Positions 7,869 through 17,400 of a DNA stretch of 64,000 nt are shown here, piece after piece. Origin of the DNA: Allocatelliglobosispora scoriae (GTDB lineage: Bacteria; Actinomycetota; Actinomycetes; Mycobacteriales; Micromonosporaceae); NCBI RefSeq assembly GCF_014204945.1, contig NZ_JACHMN010000002.1, forward strand, positions 4,301,001 through 4,365,000, given 5' to 3'. The notes under the pieces are model-generated. The model saw only the letters and a list, made by a program, of their open reading frames with translations. It was not told the origin of the DNA and made no database searches. Within the stretch, counting starts at the first letter, position 1. Each line of letters opens with the position of its first letter. A program made the position numbers and the translations under genes.

Positions 7869-10125
7869 CGGGGGTGCCGAACTGCCACGGCAGCTCCTCC
7901 GGCAGGCGGCTGGGGAAGATGTCCTCGCTGCCGAAGGGCGCGAACACGACCTCGGCGCCGGTCGCGGGCAGGCGGCCGAGCTGGGCCCGCTGGACCGCGC
8001 CCTTCTGCACGACCAGCTCCACGCTCTCCGGCTCGATCGACTCCACCACCGCCATGAGCTTCGGATCGGCGGCGAGCCACAGCTCCGTGCCGAGCGGCCG
8101 GGTGAACTCCGTCGGCGTCGCCACCCAGATCCGGGGTCGCAGCAGCTCACGGCCGCTCGCAGCGGTGATCGTGTGCTCCCGGTCGACCTTGGTCACCGTC
8201 CCCGCGAGCGCCTCGCCGGAGACGATGTAACGCTCCATGATCAGGGGGTCGTCGAGGGCGAGCTGGCGCTCCAGCGCGGCGGTGCGCGTCTCCAGCTCAT
8301 GCAGGAATCGGTACGCCGGAACGCCCCGCAGCCGAGCGGCGAAGGCGGCCGTGCCCTCCTCGACTCGGTTGCGGTGGCTCGTGAAGGACCACCGATCGCG
8401 TTCCCAGCGCTCGTCGACGTGCCCGGCGATCTCCGGCAGCCGGGCCCGCAGCGTGTCGAGCGTGTGCCACGTGTCCCGCCAGGCACCGGCGAGTGCTGCT
8501 TCCGCGACGGGCCGCAGCTCAGCCGCCCGGCCGAGCACATCGGCGAGCACGTCGCCGTCCCAGAGCGGGTCCGAGACCGGCCCGGCCGGCATCGGATCGG
8601 TGGGGTGCGCGGGGTCGACGAGCCGGAGCAGCGAACCCAGGTGGCTGTCCTCGGCGGCGAGCCGCCCGGTCACCCAGTGCTCGCCGAGCAGCCCGGTCGC
8701 CGTGAGCACCGCACTCGCACCGGGCAGGACCCGCCGCCCGGCGAACCAGCCCAGGTGCAGCCCGCCCAGGACGGTCTCCAGATCCGGCGAACGCCGCAGA
8801 TATCTGCCGAGCAAATCGGTGAGCCACTCGGCGGTCGCCGGGTTGGGGGTGATGAGCTGCGGTGCCTCGGTCGAGCACTCGACGACGGTGAAGTCACGGC
8901 GGACGACGGGTTCGACGGTGCTGAAGGAGCTGACGTACTCGGTGAGGTCGATCGCGAACTCGCGCAGCACCGCCATCCGCTGCTCCCGGTCCCGCGGCTC
9001 GGCCACCACCAGGAGCTTCTCGTCGTCCGGCGCCGTGCCGTAGCGCAGTGCCACCACGGCGGCCGGTTCACCGGCGAGGTGCAGCCCGGTGACGACGAGG
9101 GGGCGCGCGGCGAGGTGGGCGTGGCGGACCGTGGCCCGGGCGATCGCCCTGCCCTGGTCGGCGGCGGTCAGCTTGAGCCGGGCCACGTGGTCCGGCGGCG
9201 GATCGGCGAGCGCCTGCGCGACCGTGGTGCCCGGTCCGCAGAGGTTGGTCATCGTGTCGCCCAGCCTCGTCACCAGGCCGGTCTGCTCCGACGCGCAGTG
9301 GTCGAAGAGCGGGCACTCGGTGCAGCCGTCGCCGAAGCGGTGCGGCAGGTCGGCGACGTGATCCGGGCTCGCGGGCTCCGGCAGCCGCAGGTGCCCCAGA
9401 CGGGCGAGCTGCGGCGTCACGTCGAGCAGCGCCCCGGTCGGCGCGAGGCCGAAGTTGCGGGGGAGGACGAGCAGCACCCGGGCCGAGACGGCGGGGTGGG
9501 CGGCGCGCAGGGCGGCCACGATCACGGCGACCTCGCGAGAGGTGGCGGCGACCTTCGACGGGTCCGCCTGACCGTCCACCATCGCGTAGGTCCGGACCGC
9601 GACGAGGTGCGGCGTCGGGCCGCTGACCAGCAGCAGCGGGCCGGTGTCGAGCTCGGGGCCGGTGTCCGGCCGCGCAGTGCTCAGCACCATTTCTTGAAGA
9701 GTTGGTGTTGAGGGCGGGGGCGGCGCTGTCGCTGGAGGCTTCGCGGATGACACCAACTCTTGAAGAGTTGCGGCGTGTGGGGGTGCGGGGCGGCGGGTGG
9801 GCAGCGGGATCACCGTCGGGCCGGGGACGACGTGGAGGCGGGGCTCCGGGTCGGCCAGGGCCGTGGCCAGCGTCGACGTGACCGTGTCGCCGGGTTCGAT
9901 CGCCAGGTGCTCGCGGATCAGCCCGACGACGGCGGCGTGCTCGTCGCGGGCCAGCCTCCCGGCGAACTGGGCGGCGCGGGCCAGCGCGAACGGGCTCTGG
10001 TGCGGTTCGGGGGCTCCTAGGCGTACCGCCGCGTGGTCCAGAACCCCGACGAGGCGCGCGCGGCGCTCACAACCGGGGGTGGCCAGCAGGCCGGCCACCC
10101 CACGCGGTGTGAGCGCGTCACTCAT
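7861..10125 (-). CDS. Cas4/RecB-like Cys-containing protein, partner of SF1 helicase
   Basis: 754 residues from ATG 10125, overlapping the dapD stop as ATGA. A Cys near residue 19 (TPGCERRAR) plus [10 protein letters not shown] around residue 290 gives a four-Cys set arranged as in Fe-S RecB/Cas4/AddB nucleases. The expected PD-(D/E)XK lysine is not obvious ([10 protein letters not shown] where a D-x-K strand is expected), so activity may be lost or the core diverged. A Pro/Ala-rich linker at about 120-150 carries two copies of TLQE(L/M)V, encoded by the 17-bp palindrome described separately. The C-terminal 250 residues have a beta-rich region likely to contact the helicase. It is translationally coupled to dapD upstream and to the helicase downstream. 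Confidence 0.7.
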   Translation of the reverse strand: MSDALTPRGVAGLLATPGCERRARLVGVLDHAAVRLGAPEPHQSPFALARAAQFAGRLARDEHAAVVGLIREHLAIEPGDTVTSTLATALADPEPRLHVVPGPTVIPLPTRRPAPPHAATLQELVSSAKPPATAPPPPSTPTLQEMVLSTARPDTGPELDTGPLLLVSGPTPHLVAVRTYAMVDGQADPSKVAATSREVAVIVAALRAAHPAVSARVLLVLPRNFGLAPTGALLDVTPQLARLGHLRLPEPASPDHVADLPHRFGDGCTECPLFDHCASEQTGLVTRLGDTMTNLCGPGTTVAQALADPPPDHVARLKLTAADQGRAIARATVRHAHLAARPLVVTGLHLAGEPAAVVALRYGTAPDDEKLLVVAEPRDREQRMAVLREFAIDLTEYVSSFSTVEPVVRRDFTVVECSTEAPQLITPNPATAEWLTDLLGRYLRRSPDLETVLGGLHLGWFAGRRVLPGASAVLTATGLLGEHWVTGRLAAEDSHLGSLLRLVDPAHPTDPMPAGPVSDPLWDGDVLADVLGRAAELRPVAEAALAGAWRDTWHTLDTLRARLPEIAGHVDERWERDRWSFTSHRNRVEEGTAAFAARLRGVPAYRFLHELETRTAALERQLALDDPLIMERYIVSGEALAGTVTKVDREHTITAASGRELLRPRIWVATPTEFTRPLGTELWLAADPKLMAVVESIEPESVELVVQKGAVQRAQLGRLPATGAEVVFAPFGSEDIFPSRLPEELPWQFGTPDE
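9688..9704. repeat. Dispersed palindrome, degenerate copy inside a CDS
   Basis: CATTTCTTGAAGAGTTG, 15 of 17 matches to the unit CAACTCTTGAAGAGTTG found elsewhere in the window. It lies in the coding region of the Cas4/RecB-like protein, where the reverse strand reads TLQEMV in frame. Confidence 0.75.
9754..9770. repeat. Dispersed 17-bp palindrome inside a CDS
   Basis: CAACTCTTGAAGAGTTG, a perfect palindrome about one central base. The flanks GACAC on the left and CGRCG on the right are shared with the copy at 34631. It encodes TLQELV in the Pro/Ala-rich linker of the Cas4/RecB-like protein, 66 bases from the degenerate copy. Confidence 0.85.
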
Positions 10126-11057
10126 TGCGAGACGTGCAGCGCTTCGTTGAGCGTGATCCCGGTGCCGGTACGCGGAGCCGCCTCCAGCGCCCCGGTCACC
10201 GAGTTGCGCCAGAACCGGATGCCGTCGGCACCGCTCAGCTCGCGGGCCTTGACCACCCGGCCGTCCGGGAGCGTGATCTTCGATCCGGCGGTGATGTAGC
10301 ACCCGGCCTCGACCACGCAGTCGTCGCCGAGCGAGATCCCGATCCCGCCGTTGGCGCCGAGCAGGCTGCGCTCGCCGATCGAGACGATCTCCTTGCCGCC
10401 GCCCGAGAGGGTGCCCATGATCGAGGCGCCCGCGCCGATGTCCGAGCCGTCGCCGACGACCACACCGGCGACGATGCGGCCCTCGACCATGCTGGTCCCG
10501 AGCGTCCCGGCGTTGAAGTTGATGAATCCCTCGTGCATCACTGTCGTGCCCGGAGCGAGGTGGGCGCCGAGGCGGACCCGGTCGGCGTCGGCGATCCGGA
10601 CGCCGCTGGGCACCACGTAGTCCGTCATCCGGGGGAACTTGTCCACCCCGTAGACGGCGAGGTGGCGCCCGGCTGCGCGCTCGGCGAAGCGGAGCTCGTC
10701 GACCCGGTCGGGCGGGCACGGTCCGGCGGAGGTCCAGGCCACATTGGGCAGGACGCCGAAGATGCCGTCCACACTCGCCTGGTGCGGCCGGATGATGCGA
10801 TGGGAGAGCAGGTGCAGCCGCAGGTATGCGTCGGCGACGTCGACCGGTGCGTCGGCGAGGCTGGCGATGACGGTCGTGACGGGCTCGACCCGCAGCCCGA
10901 GTGCCTTCTCGGCGACCTTGTCGAACTCGGGGGCGGTCGGCGGCGCGCCGAGACCCAGGTGGCCGGCCGGGTACCACACGTCGAGCAGCTGCCCGTCCGG
11001 CGTGATCGTCGCCAGGCCGTGGCCCCAGGCAGGTTCGGTGATGCGTGTCTCCGTCAC
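10122..11057 (-). CDS. dapD: Tetrahydrodipicolinate N-succinyltransferase DapD
   Basis: 311 residues from GTG 11057. It transfers succinyl from succinyl-CoA to tetrahydrodipicolinate, feeding DapC and DapE. The N-terminal domain is of the actinobacterial long type ([20 protein letters not shown]); the C-terminal half is a left-handed beta helix visible as hexapeptide repeats ([34 protein letters not shown]). It is divergent from dapE across only 19 bases, with a TAGCCT box eight bases before its own GTG, so transcription may start within a few bases of the start codon. Its stop overlaps the ATG of the Cas4/RecB-like gene. Confidence 0.95.
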   Translation of the reverse strand: MTETRITEPAWGHGLATITPDGQLLDVWYPAGHLGLGAPPTAPEFDKVAEKALGLRVEPVTTVIASLADAPVDVADAYLRLHLLSHRIIRPHQASVDGIFGVLPNVAWTSAGPCPPDRVDELRFAERAAGRHLAVYGVDKFPRMTDYVVPSGVRIADADRVRLGAHLAPGTTVMHEGFINFNAGTLGTSMVEGRIVAGVVVGDGSDIGAGASIMGTLSGGGKEIVSIGERSLLGANGGIGISLGDDCVVEAGCYITAGSKITLPDGRVVKARELSGADGIRFWRNSVTGALEAAPRTGTGITLNEALHVSQ

Positions 11058-11062
11058 GATCG

Positions 11063-11072
11063 CCTAGGCTAC
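11063..11072. promoter_or_regulatory. Shared -10 region of dapD and dapE
   Basis: The 19-base gap holds the palindromic core AGCCTAGGCT-like sequence (CCTAGGCTAC). On the plus strand TAGGCT (11065-11070) stands six bases before the dapE ATG; on the minus strand TAGCCT stands eight bases before the dapD GTG. Both genes then have essentially no 5' leader, and their -35 regions must lie in each other's coding sequence. Confidence 0.6.
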
Positions 11073-11076
11073 CTGC

Positions 11077-12144
11077 ATGTCTTCCCCGCTGACTCCGCAG
11101 GTGCTCGCCGATCCCGTCGCGCTGACCCGAGCGCTGGTTGATATCGAGTCGGTCTCGCTCAACGAACGGGAGATCGCGGACGCGATCGAGGCCGCGCTGA
11201 CCGGTCTCGCGCACCTCACCGTGGAGCGGATCGGGCACACCATCATCGCCCGTACGAATCTCGGCCGGGAGCAGCGGGTCGTGCTCGCCGGGCACATCGA
11301 CACCGTGCCGATCGCCGACAACCTGCCCTCCCGGGTGGAGGGCGACATCATGTGGGGCTGCGGCACCTCCGACATGAAGAGCGGCACCGCGCTCGCGCTG
11401 CACCTCGCCGCCACGGTCGCCGAGCCGCGCTTCGACGTCACCTACTTCTTCTACGAGGGCGAGGAGATCGACAGCAAGTTCAACGGGCTCTTCCTCGTCT
11501 CCGAGGTCCGGCCCGAGCTGCTCGCCGCTGATTTCGCGATCCTGCTGGAGCCGACATACGGCATCGTCGAGGCTGGTTGCCAGGGCACGATGCGCGGGAT
11601 GATCACGATCACCGGCACGCGGGCGCACGCCGCCCGGTCATGGCTCGGTGTCAACGCGATCCACGGCGCCGGACCGGTGCTGACCCGGCTCGCGGAGTAT
11701 GTCGGCCGTACCGTCGAGATCGACGGCTGCCTCTACCGCGAGGGGTTGAACGCGGTCGGCATCCACGGCGGTGTCGCGGGCAACGTCATCCCGGACCGGT
11801 GCGAGGTGGAGATCAACTACCGTTTCGCCCCGGACCGGTCGGTCGCCGAGGCCGAGGCGCACCTGCGCGAGCTCTTCGACGGATTCGAGCTGCGGATCGT
11901 CGACGCGGCACCGGGTGCGCTGCCGGGGCTGACCCTGCCCCCGGCGGCGGAGTTCATCGCGGCGACGGGCGCGGTCCCGGCCGCGAAGCTCGGCTGGACG
12001 GACGTCTCCCGCTTCTCCGCGATGGGGATCCCGGCGCTCAACTTCGGCCCCGGCGACCCGAAGCTCGCCCACAAGCCCGAGGAGCACGTCGAGATCAGCA
12101 AGATCGTCCTGGGTGCCGAGACGCTGCACAAATGGATCGCCTGA
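11077..12144 (+). CDS. dapE: Succinyl-diaminopimelate desuccinylase DapE
   Basis: 355-residue M20 metallopeptidase-family enzyme that hydrolyses N-succinyl-LL-DAP to LL-DAP and succinate with two zinc ions. Metal ligands are visible: His73 and Asp75 in AGHIDTVP, Asp99 in [10 protein letters not shown], the catalytic Glu pair 129-130 in FFYEGEEID, and a late His in [11 protein letters not shown]. It has no ribosome binding site but a TAGGCT box exactly six bases before ATG, the pattern of a leaderless mRNA. It is divergent from dapD and followed by large inverted repeats. Confidence 0.95.
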   Translation: MSSPLTPQVLADPVALTRALVDIESVSLNEREIADAIEAALTGLAHLTVERIGHTIIARTNLGREQRVVLAGHIDTVPIADNLPSRVEGDIMWGCGTSDMKSGTALALHLAATVAEPRFDVTYFFYEGEEIDSKFNGLFLVSEVRPELLAADFAILLEPTYGIVEAGCQGTMRGMITITGTRAHAARSWLGVNAIHGAGPVLTRLAEYVGRTVEIDGCLYREGLNAVGIHGGVAGNVIPDRCEVEINYRFAPDRSVAEAEAHLRELFDGFELRIVDAAPGALPGLTLPPAAEFIAATGAVPAAKLGWTDVSRFSAMGIPALNFGPGDPKLAHKPEEHVEISKIVLGAETLHKWIA

Positions 12145-12233
12145 TTCCTCACTGACGCGCGCTCTGCGGCTCGTCGCGGCTTCGGCTGCGGCGGGCCGAT
12201 CGCATTTCCGGGCGGGGCGGCGGGTGTGGGTTT

Positions 12234-12327
12234 GCGCGACGCTTTGCTCTGCTTACACCGGCGCATCACCGGGAAAGTCCGGACTTAGTGGGTGGTGCGT
12301 CCGTGTAAGCAGAGCAAAGCGTCGCGC
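12234..12327. terminator. 25-bp perfect inverted repeat between convergent genes
   Basis: Arms 12234-12258 (GCGCGACGCTTTGCTCTGCT followed by TACAC) and 12303-12327 are exact reverse complements. The 44-base loop contains an imperfect continuation of the stem (GGCGCATCACC against GGTGGTGCGTC). There is no T-tract, so it could be a bidirectional hairpin terminator or a repeat element. Confidence 0.6.
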
Positions 12328-12350
12328 AGCGCACGGGAAGCCCCCTCCCG

Positions 12351-12439
12351 CCCCGCAAGATCGTGCACTTTCCCGGAAGTAGTCCCCTCGAACCGTGCCG
12401 GTAGGGCCTACTTCCGGGAAGTAACACGATCTTGCGGGG
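12351..12439. terminator. Nested inverted repeat, CAAGATCGTG/TTCCCGGAAGTAG type
   Basis: The outer arms CCCCGCAAGATCGTG (12351-12365) and CACGATCTTGCGGGG (12425-12439) pair perfectly. The inner arms TTCCCGGAAGTAG (12370-12382) and CTACTTCCGGGAA (12408-12420) also pair perfectly. The CAAGATCGT word recurs in the inverted repeat at 32457, so this looks like a repeat family used in intergenic spaces. Confidence 0.65.
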
Positions 12440-12530
12440 CGGAAGGGGCTATTTCCCGGAACGTGCACGATCATCGGCCGGGCCGGGCCGGGCCGGGCCC
12501 GCACCGAGGTGCGGTGGGATCGTGACAGTG

Positions 12531-13337
12531 TCACGCACGGTCGGGATAGGGCCACGGGTTGGTGCGGCAGCCGTGGAGCCCGAAATACTGCGACATCATC
12601 GCGGGCGCCGGCTTGCCCTTCCCCGGGCAACCCAGATGCCCGAAGCCGAGGAAATGACCGACCTCGTGGTTGATGACGAGATGCTGATAATCGCGTACAT
12701 CGGCGGCGTAGGCCGGGATCGCCAGCTGCCACCGGCGCAGGTTGATCATCACGTTGGTACCCGCCTGGCACGAGACCTCGCCCATCGTGTCCATCCCGGC
12801 TCGGCCGCAGATCCGGTCGACCGTCGCGGGCGTCGCGAGCCGCACCACGAAGTCGGCCGCCATCCCCGGCCCCACCCGCTGGAACGACCAGCGCTTCGTC
12901 GCGGTCCAGCTCCGCGGGTCCGCGAGGGTCTGCTCCACCGCAAGGGCAAAAGCTTCGACCCCGACGGGTACGCCGTCCTCCACGCTGACCTGATAGCGGT
13001 GCAGGGTGCCGGTGCCGACGCGTACCGAACCGCCCGGCGCGATCGTGAACCGGCCCGCCGCGGTGATCGCCGGGCGTGGAGCGCTCGCCGTGCGCGGCGA
13101 CGGTGTGACCCGGGCCGCCGGTGGCGCCGATCGGGGCGTCGGCGTGGTCCGCACCCGAACCGGCACCGGTGACTTGGCCTGTGAAAACGGGTTGTCCGGC
13201 AACGAGATCTGCTGCGGCAGGGCGGGGAGCGGGGGAAGTTCGGCCTCGGTGCCCATGGAGTAGCCCAGGACACCGAGGCCGGTCAGCGCTGAGAGCGAGA
13301 TGGCGGCGGCTACCGCCACCGACCGGAAGCTAGTCAC
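12531..13337 (-). CDS. DUF3152 zincin-like secreted or anchored protein
   Basis: 268 residues from GTG 13337. It has an N-terminal signal-anchor helix (residues 7-28), a Pro/Ala/Thr-rich linker to about residue 95, then the DUF3152 domain. The zinc-protease signature HEVGHFLGFGH (HExxHxxGxxH) is intact near residue 220, preceded by CGRAGMDTMGEVSC, where two Cys could form a disulfide. This predicts an extracytoplasmic metallopeptidase; no substrate is known for the family. The start overlaps the stop of a 42-residue upstream reading frame. Confidence 0.88.
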   Translation of the reverse strand: MTSFRSVAVAAAISLSALTGLGVLGYSMGTEAELPPLPALPQQISLPDNPFSQAKSPVPVRVRTTPTPRSAPPAARVTPSPRTASAPRPAITAAGRFTIAPGGSVRVGTGTLHRYQVSVEDGVPVGVEAFALAVEQTLADPRSWTATKRWSFQRVGPGMAADFVVRLATPATVDRICGRAGMDTMGEVSCQAGTNVMINLRRWQLAIPAYAADVRDYQHLVINHEVGHFLGFGHLGCPGKGKPAPAMMSQYFGLHGCRTNPWPYPDRA

Positions 13338-13458
13338 GCGGCTCGGCGGGTTCGGTGGGTGGTTCGGCGTGTCCGGCCTGCAGGCGGCGCTGGATCAGGA
13401 TGGCGCGGATTCGCCGACGCATGGCCTCGCGCTGGCGGAGCGTGTCGGATCGGTTCAT
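13330..13458 (-). CDS. Small basic protein coupled to the DUF3152 gene
   Basis: 42 residues from ATG 13458, with AGGGA about eight bases upstream. It is rich in Arg (REAMRRRIRAILIQRRLQ forms an amphipathic basic helix) and ends with an acidic/Pro tail. Its stop overlaps the GTG of the DUF3152 gene (GTGACTAG), a typical coupling arrangement. No family is recognised. The frame extends further upstream, but the ribosome site favours this ATG. Confidence 0.5.
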   Translation of the reverse strand: MNRSDTLRQREAMRRRIRAILIQRRLQAGHAEPPTEPAEPRD

Positions 13459-13617
13459 CTCGGATGTCCCTCCCCCAGAGAAACCGACGCCTCGGGTGAG
13501 GCATCCACGATCGATGGATACGGGGTATGTCTTTATTACAGACGCGAGACACGTCATGCCGGTTGCTCGACACGCCGATAGATCGCTTGAAGCGAAATAG
13601 ATGGCTAGGGTGGCCCC

Positions 13618-14361
13618 GTGGAAATGCACTCTTCGGTGCCCAAAGAACGGCATACCGGTCCGGTTACGCTTCGGCGGACGGCAGTTCCGACCGGGACGGC
13701 CGACCAGGCACTTCTCGACTCATCCGGTCGGACCGACTGGAAGACCAAGGACGCGTGGCGGACGCTGCGCATCCTGAGCGAGTTCGTCGAGGGCTTCGAC
13801 AGCCTCGCCGACCTGCCCAAGGCGGTCAGCGTCTTCGGTTCGGCGCGCAGCCTGCCCGGCAGCCGCGAATGTGAGATCGCCGAGGAGCTCGGTGGGGCAC
13901 TGGCCCGCGCGGGGTACGCGGTGATCACCGGTGGCGGACCCGGCGTGATGGGCGCCGCCAACCGGGGCGCCAACAACGCGGGCGGTCTCTCGATCGGCCT
14001 CGGCATCGAGCTCCCCTTCGAGCAGGGGCTCAACGACTGGGTCGACATCGGCATCGACTTCCGTTACTTCTTCGTCCGCAAGACGATGTTCGTGAAATAT
14101 GCGCAGGCGTTCGTCGTCCTGCCCGGCGGCTTCGGCACGATGGACGAGCTCTTCGAGGCGTTGACGCTGGTCCAGACCGGTAAGGTGACCCGGTTCCCGG
14201 TGATCCTGATGGGGGTCGACTACTGGAGCGGCCTGATCGACTGGATGCGCAACACGATGCTCGACGACGGCAAGATCGGCCCGGAGGATCTCAACCTGTT
14301 GCTGATCTCCGACGACGTCCAGGAGGTCGTCGACCACATCGTCTCGGTCGACGTCGACTGA
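13618..14361 (+). CDS. LOG-family (TIGR00730) Rossmann-fold protein
   Basis: 247 residues from GTG 13618, leaderless by pattern: TAGGGT at 13606-13611 is followed by six bases and then GTG. The family motifs GGGPGVMGAANRGA and LPGGFGTMDELFEAL (PGGxGTxxE) are intact, as in cytokinin-riboside-5'-monophosphate phosphoribohydrolases, which split ribose 5-phosphate from a nucleotide base. The actual substrate in this organism is unknown. Mycobacteria keep a homologue (Rv1205) near dapE, so the position is conserved. Confidence 0.9.
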   Translation: MEMHSSVPKERHTGPVTLRRTAVPTGTADQALLDSSGRTDWKTKDAWRTLRILSEFVEGFDSLADLPKAVSVFGSARSLPGSRECEIAEELGGALARAGYAVITGGGPGVMGAANRGANNAGGLSIGLGIELPFEQGLNDWVDIGIDFRYFFVRKTMFVKYAQAFVVLPGGFGTMDELFEALTLVQTGKVTRFPVILMGVDYWSGLIDWMRNTMLDDGKIGPEDLNLLLISDDVQEVVDHIVSVDVD

Positions 14362-14411
14362 GAGCGGCGCTCAAGGTAAAGGTTGTCGCCTGCACGTGAT
14401 GTCATGGGGAG

Positions 14412-17400
14412 GTGACATCGGCGACCGCAGGCGGACGGAGCGCACCGAGACTGGTGCGTCCGGCTCCCGCCGTGGTCGCAGCCGGGCAGGAGCCCGCGCC
14501 GCCGATCACGCTGGACGAGCGGCAGGCCTATGTCGTCGCGCACCGGGCGGGTCCGCTGCTCGTCGTCGGCGGTCCGGGCACCGGTAAGACGCACACGCTC
14601 GTCGAGGCGATCGCCGCGCAGGTCGCGGCGGGTGAGGACCCGGAGCGGCTGCTCGTGCTCACCTTCGGTCGGCGCGGTGCCACGGCACTGCGCCGCCGCA
14701 TCGAGGCGCGGATCACCGCGCTCTCCGGCCGCCGGGTCGTCCGCGAACCACTCGTGCGCACCTTTCATGCCTACGCGTTCGGGCTGCTGCGCACGGCCGC
14801 CTCGCTGCGCGGGGAGCCCGCACCCCGACTGCTCGCCGGTCCGGAGCAGGACCTGGTGATCCGCGAGCTGCTCACCGACGGTGCGGTGGCGTGGCCGTCG
14901 GAGCTGCGCCCCGCTCTGCGGACCAGGGCCTTCGCCGAGCAGCTCCGCGACCTGCTGCTGCGCGCCGCCGAGCGGGGACTCGATCCGCGCGCGCTCGCCC
15001 GCACCGGCCGCGCCGCCGATCGGCCCGACTGGGTCAGCGCCGGTGCCTTCGCCGAGGAGTACGAGCAGGTCCTCGCCCTGCGCGACGCCACGACCCGCAA
15101 CTCGATCGGCTATGACAACGCCGAGCTGGTGCGGGCGGCGGTCGCGATGCTGCGTGCCGATCCCGAGCTCCTCGACGCCGAGCGCCGACGGCTGCGCAGC
15201 GTCTACGTCGATGAGCTGGCGGATACCGATCCGGCCCAGATGGAGCTGCTCGAACTCGTCGCGGGCGGCGGTGCGCACGTCGTCGCCTTCGCCGACCCCG
15301 ATTCGTCGACCTTCGCCTTCCGGGGCGCCGATCCCGGTCTCGTCGGCAGCTTCCCCGACCTCTTCGAGATGGCGTCCGGCGGTCCGGCGCCCGTGCTCAC
15401 GCTCGCCGCCAATCATCGGGCCGCACCCGAGCTGGCCGCGGCGACCGCGCGGGTCGGCATCCGGCTGCGGGCGCCCCGGCGGCTCGGCATCGCCCACCGG
15501 CGGGCCGTGTCGAGGGCTGCCGAGGGCGGTTCCACCGAAGTGGTGGCGCTGCGCAGCCGGGCCAGTGAGGCGGCCTACATCGCGCACCGGCTGCGCGAGG
15601 CGCACCTGGAGGGCGGGGTGCCGTGGTCGGAGATGGCAGTGATCATGCGATCGGCGACCAACCAGCTGCCGTCGCTGCAACGCGGGCTGCGGCAGGCCGG
15701 CGTACCCACGATTGTCCTGGCGGAGGACCTGCCGCTGCACCAGCAGCCTGCCGTGCGGCCGTTCCTGCTGCTGCTGCGCTGCGCGCTGCGGCCGGGTGTG
15801 CTCACCGAGGAGACCGCGGTCGCGCTGCTGCACTCACCGCTCGGCGGCGCCGACCCGCTCTCGGAGCGGCGGCTGCGGCAGGGGCTGCGGGCGCTGGCGC
15901 ACGCGGCGGACGACCACCGGCCCAGCGGTGAGCTGCTGGTGGAGGCGCTGCGCGACCCGGCCGAGATGGTGACGATCGAGCGCCGCTGGGCGGGTCCGGC
16001 CCGGCAGATCGCGATGCTGCTCGCCACGGCGAAGGAGACGGCGGCCCGCCCGAGCGCCACCGCCGAGGACGTGCTGTGGTCGGTCTGGCGGGCCAGCGGC
16101 CTCGCCGACCGGTGGACCGCGATCGCCACCAAGCCCGGGTTCGGCCCCGACCAGCAGCGCCGCTCCGAGGCGGCCGACCGCGACCTCGACGCGATCGTGG
16201 TGCTCTTCGACGCGGCGGCGCGCTTCACCGACCGGCTCCCCGGGGCCAGGATCGACACCTTCCTCGACCACGTCGAGGACCAGCAGCTCCCAGCCGACAG
16301 CCTCGCGCCGAGCGCCGATCGCGGCGACGCGGTCCGGCTGCTCACGGCACACGCGGCGAAGGGCCAGCAGTGGCGGGTCGTCGTGGTCGCCGGGGTGCAG
16401 GAGGGCGTCTGGCCCGACCTGCGCCTGCGCGGCAGCCTGCTCGGCGCGGAGACCCTCGTCGACGTGCTGGCGAGGCGGGCCGAGGGCGGCGGGATCGAGG
16501 TCGCGGTCGCCCAGTCCGCCGCGCTCCTCGACGAGGAGCGGCGGCTCTTCCACGTGGCGATCACCCGGGCCCGGCGCCAGCTCCTCGTGACCGCCGTCGA
16601 CTCGGGCTCGGTCGGCGGCGACGCCGGTGACGAGCGGCCCAGCCGGTTCCTCTACGAGCTCGCCGGTGGCGAGGTGACCAGCGCGGACGCGGTGCCGATC
16701 GAGGCGGAGGAGCTCTCCGTGGCGAGACCGCCACGGGCGCTGACGCTCGCCGCGCTCGTCGCCGAGCTGCGGATGGCGGTCACCTCGCCGAAGACGTCAC
16801 CCGCGCGGCGCCGTGCTGCCGCGATCGAGCTGGCCCGGCTGGCCCGCGAGGGGGTCGAGGGTGCGGCACCGGAGCAGTGGTGGGGCCTGCCGGACCTCTC
16901 CGACGGCCGCGCGCTCGCCGACGAGGGCGATCCGATCACCGTCACGCCGTCGACGATCGAGTCCGCGCTGCGCTGCGGCCTGCGCTGGCTGCTGGAGAAG
17001 CACGGCGGCTCCGGACCGGACAGCTTCGCCCAGGGCGTCGGCAACCTCGTCCACGCCGCCGCGATGCTCGCCGACGACGCCAGCGTCGACCCGGCCACCC
17101 TGATGTCCTATGTGAACGGTCGCTTCGACGCGATCGAGCTCGCCGCCGCGTGGCTCGCCCCCCGGGAGAAGGCCCGCGCCGAGGCGATGGTGACCAAGCT
17201 GGTCCGCTGGCTCGTCGCCAACCCGCGCCGGCTCGTCTCGATCGAGCGCGACTTCCTGGTCCGCCTCGCGGCCGCCGAGGAGAACGGCCAGCCGATCGAG
17301 CTCAAGGGCCGGGTCGACCGGCTGGAGATCGACGACCAGGGCCGACTCGTCATCATCGACCTCAAGACCGGCAAGTCCGCGCCCGTCGAGGCGGAGGTGC

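Larger units (their letters stand above)
12145..12530. other. Gene-free 386-bp gap filled with inverted repeats
   Basis: No credible coding region is seen between the convergent dapE and DUF3152 genes. The space is occupied by two long hairpins (listed separately) and a third partial element with the same words (CCCGGAA, GTGCACGATC) at about 12453-12472, followed by a GGGCC-rich tract. Confidence 0.7.

Noticed and set aside
7690-9711. 673-codon plus-strand frame opposite the nuclease-like gene
   Set aside because: An Arg/Gly-rich shadow with no domain. The minus-strand genes are coupled and have helicase motifs.
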